This document shows, in pieces, positions 10,546 to 24,140 of a stretch of 41,693 nt of DNA (within the stretch, counting starts at the first letter, position 1; each line of letters starts with the position of its first letter). The translations under genes were made by a program, and so were the position numbers. Origin of the DNA: Ichthyophthirius multifiliis (lineage: Eukaryota > Ciliophora > Oligohymenophorea > Hymenostomatida); contig NW_004086086.1 of assembly GCF_000220395.1 (NCBI RefSeq), positions 1-41,693 on the forward strand, in the 5' to 3' direction. The notes beneath the pieces are model-generated. The model saw only the letters and a list, made by a program, of their open reading frames with translations. It was not told where the DNA came from and searched no databases.

Positions 10546-12767
10546 AATATATTTATATATATTTTAATAATTAATTTTTACATCTAAAATATTTTCTATA
10601 GGAGTTGCTGTTAAGCACCATCTATATTAAGAATTTAATAAAAAACAAGCCTTTGCTATGTTACTTTTTCTGTTTTTTATATTTTGGGCTTCATCTAGGA
10701 TTATTCTTCTCCATTGATTTTAGAAAAGTTATTTATTATTTCTTTTGTATTCATTTGCTAATTAACTGTATGGTATTAGAACTATATCATAATCTTCTAA
10801 ATTATAGTTTTATGGTTTTTTTTATTAATAATAATTAAATATTTTTATGCTTTTTTCTACCGAATTATTTTCCAATTCTCTCTACCATTATCCTAATATG
10901 CTTAATGGTAAAACAACTAAAGTTCCTAGCCTTGAAAACTCTCGCTTATTTTATAAATCGGAATGAATAAGAGCTATTGTCATTAAAGTTTTACCTAAAC
11001 CCATTTAATCAGCCAGTATACCACCAAAAGTATGCTTTGAATAAACAAAATCAGTACAAACTTTTCCCGAAAGTATATTATGGTAGATTTTTTGATTATA
11101 AGGGAGTAACAATTATTAATAGAATGGATTAAGTTCTCTATCTTCTTAATATTATTCTGGATGGTTTTCAAAAAGCTGTTTTTTAGAAATTCTACCTTCT
11201 CTATATAGCATCCAGGTTAAACCTTATTTCTAGTAATTAAAAAGTTAAGTTTTGAAAGTAGAAATGGGTAGAGTTTCCGAATAAAATTGAGAAAGACATG
11301 TTTTGGAGAAGTTTTCATTAAGTCTTTTAATATTTTTATTTTCTATATAGTTTTCTTATTAGAGTATTTACTATTATTAATTATTAAAAAAAAATATTTA
11401 TGATTAATTTTATGTTTAGTATATATTTTGGAATAACAAATATTCTTTAATACCATTCTATTATATGTCTTTTTCGTTTTTATAATATTCAAACATGTTC
11501 AAAGTATTAAAAACAAAATTTAAATTATCATATTAAATGTCGTATTTTTAATCATCAAAGTACATATTTGTGGTTATTTTAAATTGGTTTTTTTATTTTT
11601 ATTAAATAAGGGGTGGAACACTAACCTAAACTTCCATAATATGAAAAAATAAATGGATAAATTCGCTTAAATGCTTTATACAGTCTTCATCCCATTTTTA
11701 CTATATTTCTTATTTAGACATATTTGCCTTACTTTTTCGTATTCTTCTTTCTTTCATTTTTATTATACTTTCCTCGTTTTTTAATTATTTTACTACTATA
11801 GGATCTATTACTATGTTTTCATTTAAATAAACTTCTATATTTACATAAAATATATCTTTATCTTCTTTTCTTGGAACTATTTTGCACAATAAGCTTTTAA
11901 TGTAATGTAGTTTTTGTAGGCTAATACATTCCATACTTAACATCCATAGTGATTTATTTTTCCAATCTATAATTTGCAATATATATATATAAATATAATA
12001 TTTATATGTTTTTTTACTTTTTAACCATTTATTCCAATATAAGCATGTGTTTTTATATATTTCAAGTCTAATTTTAAACTTTCTCCTCTATTATCTTATA
12101 TAGGGTAATAAATAACTTCTAAAGGATCACCTTTTTATAATCCTTTTACAAGACTTCTTGCTTTAAAACTTGGAATGTAGTTTTTGCTCATTATTCTATT
12201 AAAAATAAACTTTTAATCTAGATTGATTTATAATTAAAATGTTCCTATATATTTAGGCCATTGTTCAGAGTCTTAAAGTTATAAATTAAAATTATTAATT
12301 TTTTATAGTTATTTAGTTTATTATTTATAAGTATTTTTTTTCTAATTTAGAAAAGAATTACTTAAATTTTAATTTTATATTATTGATTATTTTTGAAGTT
12401 AAGTGTTTTATAAAAATTTATTATTAATTTATTAATTTTATTATTGTTAATTTATTTACTGATTTTCTACTAAATAAAAGTCTAAAGGAATATCAAATTA
12501 TTAATCAAATATATTATTTAAATCATTTTCGAAATCTATAAAATCATTACTTTTTATCAAAATTATTTCTTGATTTTCTATTTAGTCTTTTTCTTATATT
12601 AATTATTTATTAGCACGTTTTAGTTATTTTCTTAAGTTTTCTGTTTAGAAAATATCAAAGGAATAATCTTATTCGGTATAAATTTACTTTTACTAGTCAA
12701 ATAAATTAATTGGTTCATAATAAATTGATAAAAAATCTTAATTGTTTATATTATTTTATTAATCCAT
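8913..12767 (-). CDS. SNF2-family ATPase with RING finger (Rad5/HLTF/Rad16 type)
   Basis: Probable DNA translocase and ubiquitin ligase acting in damage tolerance or repair. Lobe 1 shows TFGGILADQMGLGKTLMTIA (Walker A), LVVLPLSILGQW, RRIILDEAQNIKN (motif II, DEAQ) and WCLTATPIEN. A C3HC4 RING (CIICFEPIQ...CGHFLCNECF...CPICRS) sits between the lobes, as in Rad5, Rad16 and HLTF. Lobe 2 shows KVIVLSQWIGML, VGLNLIAANNII and QSIERVHRIGQ. Introns at 11967-12025 and 10485-10581 fit in phase. Two points are unresolved. Just before the RING the frame must step one base at an A6 run near 9941-9946. The third intron (5' end 9745) has several acceptors between 9500 and 9522, none giving a clean phase. 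The N-terminal 350 residues (WPKYIGTFQLQINLD...) occupy the place of the HIRAN region in Rad5 but I cannot confirm that domain. Confidence 0.88.
9530..9591. repeat. (TA)n microsatellite in an intron
   Basis: About 31 uninterrupted TA units in the third intron of the SNF2 gene. Shorter TA runs fill other introns of the window. Confidence 0.95.
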
Positions 12768-14686
12768 GAGTTTTTATTTTATTTTATTTATTTATTTTTT
12801 TAACAAAAATTTAAAACTATTATAATTATAGTATAGCTTTTTCCTTTTTTTTTTTTTTTTTTTCTTCTTTTCTTTGTAATAAAATTTATATTAAAAAATT
12901 ATTAAATTTTTTTTAAAAAATATATAATCTTTTATCAATAACATGAATATAAATTTTCTTTTAAAATATATTGATATAAAACTATTATTTTTAAAATTAA
13001 ACAATTAACAAAAAAATTAATTTTAATATGTATATATAATATATATATAATTTATATATAATATATATTTTTAAATAATTGTATAAATACAATACAAAAT
13101 TATGTATTTTTTTGTTTTGTTTGGTAATCAAAAATAAATTTTGTAAAAAAAATTGATCAATAGAATAATGTATTATTTATTCACTTATATTTAGTTATAA
13201 TATTTTATATTCAAAATAAAAACATATATATCATATAAGAATTTATAAGCTCTTTTATAAAAATTATATATAAAATAAAAATAGAAAATAATACAGAAAA
13301 ATCAAAAAACAAAAAACAAATTTATAAAATAAAATAATTAATTTATATATATATGTATATAATAAAAAATACATACTATATTTATTTTATATATATTTTA
13401 TATATTTATTATAAAAATTAAATTTATTATTTTCTATTTAATATATATATATTTATATATTTTTTTTTATATTTTAATTTTTTTTTTTTTTTTAATCAAA
13501 TTTTATTTTTAATCTTAAATATTTAATATAGAAATTTTTTTATTTAAAATAGAATATAAAATATTTAAAAAAAACAAAATTAAAAAGAATAACCTCAAAT
13601 AATAAATATTAAATTATTATAGATTTTAAGTTTAAATTTTTATTGGATATTTTTTATTTAAAAAAGTTTTTTTATCGAATAATAATATTCCTGAATTATT
13701 TATTGAGTTTTAAATAAAAAGAAAATATATTATATTAATATTAAATAGTATTTTTATTTAATTATAAATTTAAAAAAAAATTAAAAAAAAATATTAAATT
13801 CAATAAAATATATAAAAATAATTAATAATTTTTAAATATTTATATGCTTTATTTTACTAAAAATATTAAATTTTTATTATTATTATTTTAATAAAAATTT
13901 AATAGTTATTTATAATTAAAATTAAAGAAAAAAATTTAATAATTTAATAAATTTAATTATTTACATATTTACATATTTATTGAAAATACACTTTTTAAAT
14001 TTTTAGTATGAAATAATTATTTTAAAAAAAATAATTACAAAATATTAAAAAAAAATTTAAAAAATTAATATGTCTAATAAAAATTAATATAATAAAAGAT
14101 AAAATAATAAAAAAATAAATATAAATATATATATAAATATTATATATTTATATATTTTTATATATATATATTTATAAAATAATTTTTGTTAAATCAAAAT
14201 TATATTAAATTAAACAATAAAATAAAAATAAACTAAAATAACGAATAAAAGGTCTAATGCTTTTATATAATGTTCAGTTTATTTTCTAAATATATATTTT
14301 TTTATTTATTTTTAAATTTATTTTAATGATTAATAGTATAATAATTATATCTTTTTTCTTTTTAATAATTGAATTGATCTATATATACTTAATTTTTATT
14401 AAGAATTTTTTATTATTTATATTTTTAGCATTTAAATAAAATTCTATTTAATCAATTTATTTATTTATATTGTTTATTTGTTAATAAAAATTTATTGTTT
14501 AATTTTTAAGATATAAATTACTATTTTTTTATTCAAAAAAGAATTATTTTTTTGATTATTAAGGTTATTTTATTTATTTTACAAAAAATGTAATTATAAT
14601 TTAATTTTTAAATAAAAATTAAACATTCAAAATATATAAAATACATTAAATAATTCTAATTTTTTATATCAAAGAAAATTTCAAAA
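12768..14686. other. 1.9 kb gene-free AT desert
   Basis: The longest gene-free interval of the window. It is A/T-only for long stretches, with short TA runs and homopolymers and no coherent code-6 frame on either strand. I find no cloverleaf, snRNA-like element or terminal repeats. It must include the promoter of the SNF2 gene at its left and the 3' end of the protease-like gene at its right. Confidence 0.55.
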
Positions 14687-15879
14687 TCAATCATCTAAAA
14701 AAAATAAAAAAATATATAAAAATAATAAAAAAATAAATATTAACATTATAAGAAATTATCATTATTATTATTATTTTCTTAATTTTAACTTTCCTTTTAT
14801 TCATTAGCTAAAAACTAAGCTTATTCTAAAGTAATAGCTGCAATTATATATTCATCCAACTTCAAAAGCTACGAATTTTTTCCACCTATAGCCACCCATG
14901 CAAATCCATCCATCCCCCAGCTTTTTCCCCAAGAGTTTTAAATTATCCAATATTCTTATCTATTATCCGAAACTCCCCATCCTACAATTTTAACTGAGTG
15001 CATTCCTTTTAATTTTGTGGCGTTTTCCGAAACTTAATAAACTCCGTTTTTATAAACTAAAAAATCACTATAAATAAACATATTACCCACAACAGGCCCA
15101 TTCTATTAAATTTCCCTTTTAATATTTTCTGACGATGTTGAAATGCAATAATCATAAATTTTAGTACTTTCGCAATTTTAGAGATTTTTGCAACCGTTTT
15201 ATGTGTAACATTCCTCAGTATATAAACCATATTTTTTTGCTTATTGGAAACTTTTAGACACGAAGCCTCCATTGCATTTATATGACTCTTTTTCGTAACA
15301 ATATATTTGAGGGTTTGGGGAAAACTAATGTATTTAAGTTCCTTAAGTTTAGCCACATATACGATCTTCTATAGATGAAACTACTGCATATGAATAGGCC
15401 GAAGAACAGTTTGGGGTTTAGGTTTTGATTTAAATAGGACACTAAGGGTTACGCGTATAAAAATTGAAGGAAATTTAAATTATTGTATGGCTTTATTCAG
15501 ATTTGCATTTTATGAATTATTTTTTATGCGAAAATTAATTATTAAGTATTTATGGAACATCACTTAACATTTTATTCTTTTTTATTTTTTTTTTATTTTT
15601 TTTATTTTTTTTTTTTACTTAAAATAAATCATTAGAACCAATCTTAAATGATTAGCTTTTGTTGTTAAATTTTTCTATTTCTTGTTAAATTATTACTTTT
15701 TCGGTAAGCTTTTTGGTATTAGGACCTTATAGAGAATATAATATTGCTATTACTAATACTAAAATACCTACCAAAATTAATTTTGGGAAATATTTTTTAA
15801 GAGAAATGGAAATATTGGATTTTTTTCCTTTTCTTTGTATTTATGCTTATTATGCCTATTATAGTGTTTTTTTATTCAT
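14687..15879 (-). CDS. Cathepsin B-like protein lacking the catalytic cysteine
   Basis: Papain-family (C1) protein with an N-terminal membrane anchor (LILVGILVLVIAILYSL, residues about 31-48), a propeptide-like EIEKFNNKSQSFKIGSNDLF, and a mature domain with CNGG, GPVVGNMF, GMHSVKIVGWG (histidine) and QNSWGKSWGMDGF (asparagine). The catalytic site, QGSCGSCWAF in cathepsin B, reads QTPNCSSAYSYAVVSSIEDR; anchoring on the DR(I) end puts alanine (about residue 147) where the nucleophile belongs and tyrosine in place of tryptophan. It is therefore probably a non-proteolytic relative. An A-rich stretch at 15577-15618 is either a 42-base intron or a lysine-rich linker; both stay in frame. The 3' end is less sure: a 50-base intron (14695-14744) gives TGA at 14687, while reading through ends at 14533. 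Confidence 0.82.
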
Positions 15880-16085
15880 TTTTTTTATTTTTTTCAAATA
15901 ATTAAAAATACAAGTATAAAAATGTATAATTTAATTTTTATTAATATAAAAAATAAGATATAATTAAATTATATATAAAATAAATAAACGTGTAAATAAA
16001 CTATATATCTATATTTTTTTTGTTATAAAAAAAAAAAATCAATATATACATATTAATTACTGTTTTTGGCTAAAAATAATATCTT

Positions 16086-17639
16086 TCATTTAATTAATAA
16101 ACTTTCTTCCATAATTTCTTCTTCTTAAATAAATTCTAGATTTTTCTTATCTTCATTTTACAAATCTTCCTATATTTTATCCAAAAGCACCGCCCAATCA
16201 CTTTTTATAATTACCCAAATCTACACTCCCGAAGTACAGCAAATCCCGAAAACTATCCCCATCCAAATTCCCGTAATTTAGAAAAAAGTTGCAAAAATAT
16301 GAGCTAAAATTTACCCTATAAACAAATAAGAAAAAACAAACGACCATGCAGCTAAATTTTATTTCCCAATACCCCTCGTAATCCCTGTTACACCAGCCAA
16401 AATTGAATCCATACACATAATGAATTAAAAAAGCATAAAATTATCATTTAAAGTTGATATAGTATTTATATCATTTGTAAAAATCTACACAAACCATTCT
16501 TTAACTAAATATAAAGGCACCTAAGTTATAATTAAAAAGCATAACAAAATAGTCATTCCTTATTTAGAAAAATCATTAGCCCTCTTAATATTTTTATTAC
16601 CCATTTCATTTCCCACAAAAGTAGTTAGAGCAATCGATATTCCATATCCAAATTAATAATATACTGTGTTTATATTGTTCATAATTACATGTGCGTTAAA
16701 CATATATATTTCTAATCGAGCTGCTTGCATTGTAAAAAGCTCATAAGATAGCCATTCTAAGGTCAATAGAGAACCTATAGGGATTATATATGTGAGGAAA
16801 TGTCTCTATTATTTAAAGGCGGCTGAAGAAATGTGCATTCCGAATTTTTTATCAATTTTTTTCACCACACAAAGTCTCAATACTACAAAAAGATTAATAA
16901 ATTCGACAAAAGTACGACCTATAGCCGCTCCTATAATCCCCATTTATAAATATGATATAAAAAAATAATATATAAGGAAAGAAAATCCTGTAGAAATACA
17001 CACGGCGATCAAAGGAAGCTAATATTAATTTTAGGCAGTCAAAAAACCCTTACAGATATTATAAATTCCATTAAAATAAAAAGCCAAAATACCATATTTA
17101 CAATATAGGGCCGAATTCATGCTTATTTCCGGATTTCCAATTAGAAAATTTAAACATTCCTCAGTATATAACATTAAAAATAATATAAAAATCATACATA
17201 GAGATACTATATATACTCCTCTTTGGAAAAAAACACCAGTCATTTTATATTTTTAGGCGCCGAAAGAAAAACTAGCAAGTGTTTCAACACCTACACCTAT
17301 TCCTCCGAAAATTCCAACAGCAAAACAATTAGACCACATCAAACCCATGCCAAAACCGCTAATTTCAATATCTTTATTTGATTGGCCAATAAAATATAAT
17401 TAAATTAAAGATGGAACCCATTCTAGGAACATAAAAAGAGAAGTTTAAAATGATGAGATTAATATTTTATTAAATTAATAACGAAGTTATATGTTTTGGT
17501 AGAAGTTTAGACCAAAATAATCAAGAAAAGTCTTTTAAGTTAAATCAGAGGATTCAGGTTGACTTTTTATTTTTTCGTTGGCGGATGAAGAATTTTTTTT
17601 AACGATACTATTGTATTTTGAGAGAGATGAAAAACTCAT
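16086..17639 (-). CDS. MATE-family multidrug/toxin efflux transporter
   Basis: Intronless 517-residue membrane protein of the MATE family, which exports cationic drugs or metabolites in exchange for H+ or Na+. About twelve hydrophobic segments are visible. Family-like blocks include FIGQSNKDIEISGFGMGLMW (the G...D..A...LG...N position), FAVGIFGGIGVGVETLASFS, the second-half repeat VYYQFGYGISIALTTFVGNE, and the late MDSILAGVTGITRGIGKQNL followed by GIWMGIVFGICCTSGVQIWV. Length and order match eukaryotic MATE proteins such as MATE1 and plant DTX. The first 50 residues are Ser/Lys-rich and cytosolic. Start ATG 17639 and stop TGA 16086 are both unambiguous. Substrate and membrane location cannot be told from sequence. 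Confidence 0.92.
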
Positions 17640-18108
17640 GTTTTATTATTTTTATACAGATAAATAATTGATTTGTAAATTATAAAATTTTTAATTATTT
17701 AGAATTTTGCAAAAAAAAAAAAAAAAAAAAAAAAAATAATATTATTTTTAAAAACTTTATTTATAAATTTATTTATTTTTATAAATATTTTGTAAAATGC
17801 TTTAATAATTTATATTGATTGTTTTTATTTTATTTATAAAAAGAAATTAATTATTGTATATACTATAAATATATATTTATAGAAACAAATAATAAAAAAA
17901 AAAATTTAAATATAAAAAATAGATAGTAAATTTAAATTATTAAAAAGAAAATTTATTATAAATAATTATTAAAAAAATATAATAAAAATAAAATTAAAAA
18001 AAATAAAAAATAAGAAAAAAAAATAACAAAAAATTAAAAAAATATAATATATTAACAACAAATATAATTAAATAAATATTTAAATAAATAATTATAATTA
18101 TTATAAAT
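17640..18108. promoter_or_regulatory. Divergent spacer between MATE and a coiled-coil gene
   Basis: The flanking genes point away from each other, so this should hold both promoters. It contains a 26-base poly-A run (17711-17736) and otherwise A/T-rich leader-like sequence. No specific motif was recognised. Confidence 0.5.
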
Positions 18109-19447
18109 ATGAGAATATTAAATTAAACTAATTTAGCTAAAACATTATATTCAAAATCATTAACAGCTCCTTTTAATTCTTACAAAGATATACATCGCGA
18201 TGAAATTAAATAATTCAATCCAATTCGACCTCGTTTAGCAATTATGCGTAGTGATCGTCAATCCCGTAAAGTTTTAGAAAAAACCTATTAAATTAAACAT
18301 AAATAATTAAATATATCAAAACCAGTTCATTAATAATTTAATCCAGAAAAACAAAATGAAATATCATAAAAAAAAGATGAATGGTTACTTGATTTATAAG
18401 AAATATATTATAAAATTCATGATTTTCTTTAAAAACTATTAAAGTCTTAAAACTCTAAATAAAACGATAACATTAATTCATCACTTAATTTTAAATAAAA
18501 TCTATAAAAATAAATGTAAGACACATAAAATATTATAAATAAACTGTCTATTCCAAAATAAGACATATTTTCTGATCGAGAGAGTATTTAATTAACAAAA
18601 TAATTCAAATAAGGTTTATAGATATTATATTTATTAATGGAAAATATATAAACTACTCAAAGATAGAAAGATTTTATAAATTCTTTGAATTTTAGAAAGA
18701 AAGTTATAAAGAAAAATAATTCGCATTTATTATTTTAAGAAGTACGTAAAAGTGCTTAAAGATTACAAAAAATTAAAGTTGGTAATAATTTAGATAATTT
18801 ATTAAAAATTTAATCTTAATAAAATACTAATAATATAGAAAATATAGATAATATTTAAGAAAATAACTCCTTTTTTTCAAATAACGAATGTACTTTGTAA
18901 AATTTCTTATTTTAAAAAAAAAACTTTAGAATTTAATCCATAAACTTAACTTTATTAATGAATCTTTTATTGATTTTACATCTAAATATTAAAATTTGAA
19001 TACATATTTTAATTAAAGAAAAATTCTTTTAGATTTATATACTTAGTAAACAAAATTGGATTAGTTTTTTGATAAAAACAAGCAAAAATATAAACATTTG
19101 TAATAAAATCGCTCTTAATAAGTTCAAAATGATGTCTAAAATATTCAAGTAGATGCTGATTTGTTATTTGATGATGAAAAAGATGTGTAAATAAGTCTTT
19201 TTTTATAGGATTAGTTATTAAACCCTTAAAAGACAGGGCATAAAATTCAAAAAATAAACGAAGAAATCGCCTTTACACTTGCCCAGGAAGAGAACGAAAT
19301 AAAAATGTAAGAAATAAAGTAATTAAATGTAGAATAAAACCAAATATTTTGGGAATAGTTACTAAAAGAAGATAAAAAAATAAGGTAGAAAAAAACTGAA
19401 AATATATAAAAAAATAAAAGGAAGAAGTAAAAAAAGAAAAAACTAAA

Positions 19448-19487
<40 letters not shown>

Positions 19488-20245
19488 TTAATAATAATAA
19501 TAATATATTTTTTTTTACAGAAGCAATATTTAAATAAGATTAGCTATAAAATTTGTAAAATTTAATATTAAATGCTCACCCTAATAATCCTATATTAAAA
19601 ATTGCTTTCGCTAATAATAAAGCTTTTTAAAAAAGTCAATAAAATAATAATTAAATTAATGTTTTCCAAAAAAATATAATTCCTAAAACTTCTGAATTTC
19701 CAAAAAGATAAATATCGAAAAATTAATTTTAATTAAAATAATAAGAAATAGTTAAATATCCATCTATATCCAAAAATTAAAATACTTAATAATAGTTTTA
19801 TAAAACAGAAAAAATAATATATCCATCTTATAAAGATTAATCTTCTAATTTTAATGAAAATAAGGAAAATTTTGGAAAACCAAAATATTTATAAAGATAT
19901 TCGTTTGCCAGTAATTTTCTATAGTAAAATAAAAAAAATCAAAAGAAAAATAGTTTCACAAATTCAACAAGACCGAATACTTAATAAACTTCTAATTTAA
20001 ATTTTATAACAAAAAGAATGGGTTTAAAAAGTGAAAATGGAATAAGAAGAATATAATAATAGTAGTATAAATAGTAATAATACATAAAATTAGAAATTGA
20101 TTGTATTCCTTTGTAAAGATAAAAATGTAATAATTATGAAAATTATTTTTTAAAAAATAAATAAAATTTTTATAATGGAACAAAAAAAAGTTAGTCAAAT
20201 TTTTTTGATACATTAAATGGAAATTTATTTATAAATAAAATTTGA
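18109..20245 (+). CDS. Predicted coiled-coil protein, unknown function (frame breaks)
   Basis: Not recognised. From ATG 18109 the protein begins MRILNQTNLAKTLYSKSL, has a conserved-looking FNPIRPRLAIMRSDRQSRK stretch near residues 36-55, then long K/E/Q/L-rich segments typical of coiled coils. The first frame stops soon after an A10 run (about 18914-18923); stepping back one base continues a similar protein (FINESFIDFTSKY, LLDLYTQQTKLDQFFDKN) for about 150 residues. An intron with ATA repeats follows (19427-19520, GTAAAA...TTTACAG). The last exon, AIFKQDQLQNLQ..., has normal composition (NFGKPKYLQRYSFASNF) and ends at TGA 20245, but joins one base out of phase. I read this as one gene with two assembly indels. 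A cytoskeletal role is possible but unsupported. Confidence 0.6.
19448..19505. repeat. (AAT)n microsatellite in an intron
   Basis: AAT/ATA repeat with one ATT interruption, lying inside the intron of the coiled-coil gene. Confidence 0.9.
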
Positions 20246-20764
20246 TTTTATATTTAAAAATATGTATTATATTACAAATCAAAAAAATAAATAATAAAAA
20301 TATATGTCTAAATATATATAAATATATATATATATATAATATATAAATATATAAATATATATACTTATATATATATAAATATATAAATAATTTTATATTA
20401 TTTATATTTTTATTTATATTTTTTATATTTTATATTTTACTTTTACTTTCACTTATACTTTTATTTAAAAAAATATAAAAATTTTATTAAATATTTTATA
20501 TAATTTATTATATCTTTTAATTATTAATTAATATTACTATTTTAATATATATAATTTTTTTTCATTCACTATATTTTTTTTTATATTTAATTCTAATATA
20601 TCTAATTATTCAAATAAAACTTTATTATTATTATTTACAAAATCAAATAAATTTTCTTTCATAATTAAATATATTGAAATTTGTATAAATTTTCTTTTCT
20701 TTTATAAAATAAATTTATATTATTTAATTTTATATAATTATTTTAATATCTTTAAAATAAAAAT
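20246..20764. other. Gene-free spacer
   Basis: A/T-only sequence with short TA runs, between two genes on the + strand. It should carry the 3' end of the coiled-coil gene and the promoter of the paraoxonase-like gene. Nothing else was seen. Confidence 0.55.
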
Positions 20765-22134
20765 ATGATATATTAACTTATTTTTTCTCTTTTAATTGCT
20801 GTATTAATTCCTTCGTTTTTTTTTTAATAAAAAAGCTTTTGTATTAGGATTTCAGCAATTTCACTTTTGTCACTTATAATTTTTATTTCCTATACTATAT
20901 TAAAATTTGGTTTCTTTGAATAACCAATTCCTATAGATATTTATTCAAATTGTAATTATCTTGAAAACACTATCGGACCTGAAGACTTTGCAAAAGTAGA
21001 TTCAAATAGTTTTCTATTTTCATCTAATGATAATATTTAGTAATGGGAAATAGGAGGTCCTAATAAGACATAAAACGGACATATTTATTTATTGAAAATG
21101 GATAAAAATTTAACTTCTTAATATAAATTAAAATTAGAAAACTTTCCATAAACAATTCCTTTTCATCCTCATGGGATTTATTTTAGATAAGAAGATTAAG
21201 TACTTTTTGTAATAAATCACCCTTATATTTTCGAAACTCCAGGTGATAGAATTGAAATTTTTAAGTTTAATGAATAAAATAAGACTTTGATTTATTTATA
21301 ATCTATTTATTTTGGATAATAATATAATGGAATATTAAACAATCTCATAGTTTTCGATAAAGGAAAATTATTAGTTACTTAATATTTGTCAACAACAGAC
21401 CCTAAAGAAGGGAGAACTGGAAGAAACAAATTCCGTGAATTGGCTGATATAGCTGAAGTTTTATTCGAATTGGAATATACTTATGTTTTATCATGTTTAT
21501 GGAAGGAAGAATATAATTAATAAATAGCCTTGCCTTAATGTACCGTATTAAAGAACACTAAAGGTACAATTAATAATGGAATCACATGGGATAAAGTAAA
21601 ATATATATTAAATTTTAATATTTTTAAAAATACACAATCAATAACGAAAAAATGGATTATGGCATTTTTTTTTTGTTCGATTGAGTTATTTTTTTTAATA
21701 AATAAAAAATATTAATTAAATTTTAGGAATAAAATATTGTTTTTGTATCTGATATAGGTTAATCTAAAATAAATGTATATAATTTGAAAAAAGAAGATGG
21801 AAATTTAGAAAAAACAAATGAAATTTAAACTTTAGTATAGTTAGATAATATAAATTTTGATGAAGAAAATAAACAAATAATTGGAGGAGGATTATTTAGA
21901 ATGATTGATTATGTAAATTTTATATAAGGAAGTAAATAAAAAGGTGAAGTATTACAAAATATGGATATTTATTGGTGTGGTATTTTAGAAATTAACTATT
22001 AAAAAAATCTCCAAAAAATAATTTATTCAAATAAAAACTCACCTATAGGATGCACTATAGCTTTTAAAGGTTAAAATAATACTTTATTTATAGGAAATTT
22101 TGGAGACAAAGGAATATATAAATGTTAAAGTTGA
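20765..22134 (+). CDS. Paraoxonase/arylesterase-like (PON) six-bladed propeller
   Basis: Calcium-dependent esterase/lactonase family. Two exons (20765-21595, 21727-22134) join in phase 0 across a 131-base intron to give 412 residues. The match runs from end to end: a hydrophobic N-terminus, SNCNYLENTIGPEDFAKVD (PON: PNCxLV...GSEDLE), GHIYLLKMDKN, FHPHGIYF, LFVINHP, RIEIFKFNEQNKTLIYL, GILNNLIVFDKGKLL, NNGITWD, NIVFVSDIGQSKINVYNL, and the C-terminal GCTIAFKGQNNTLFIGNFGD. In animal PONs the first hydrophobic stretch is an uncleaved signal anchor; here two hydrophobic segments occur in the first 50 residues, so a secreted or membrane-tethered protein is likely. Substrate is unknown. It converges on the MAP kinase gene with about 107 bases between the stops. 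Confidence 0.9.
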
Positions 22135-22241
22135 TTTTTTTTTTTAAAAAAAAAAAGATAAAATAAGAAAAAAAAAAAAGATAAAATAAAATAAAAAAAT
22201 ATATATAAAAAAAATAATAATAATATATTTTTATTTTATTT

Positions 22242-23790
<1,549 letters not shown>

Positions 23791-24140
23791 TTTCAATTAT
23801 TAATTTATTTTAATTTAAAAAATATGTATATAAATATTTTATTTTTTTTAAATAATTATATATAATTATATGTATTTAATATTTAAAAAATAAATAATAA
23901 TTATAAACAAAAATAAACATTTTTTTTTATTCTTTTTTTATTTTTTAAATGATAAATTTATATGATATATGTTTTACTATATATATTTTTACAAATTAAA
24001 CAATGAATTATAACTAAAAAAAATAGCTAATTTTGTTTTTTTTATCATAAACTAATAAATAATACCTAAAAAATATAAATAATTATGTTTTTTATAATTT
24101 ATTTTTAATTTATTAAATAAAAATTAAAAATTTAAATAAT
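23791..24140. other. Gene-free spacer upstream of the MAP kinase
   Basis: About 350 A/T-rich bases that should hold the kinase promoter and the 3' end of the GTPase/membrane gene. No other feature was seen. Confidence 0.5.

Noticed and set aside
12768-14686. Possible hidden transposon or virus-like element in the gene desert
   Set aside because: No terminal repeats, transposase, integrase or polymerase motifs in any code-6 frame; only A/T low complexity.
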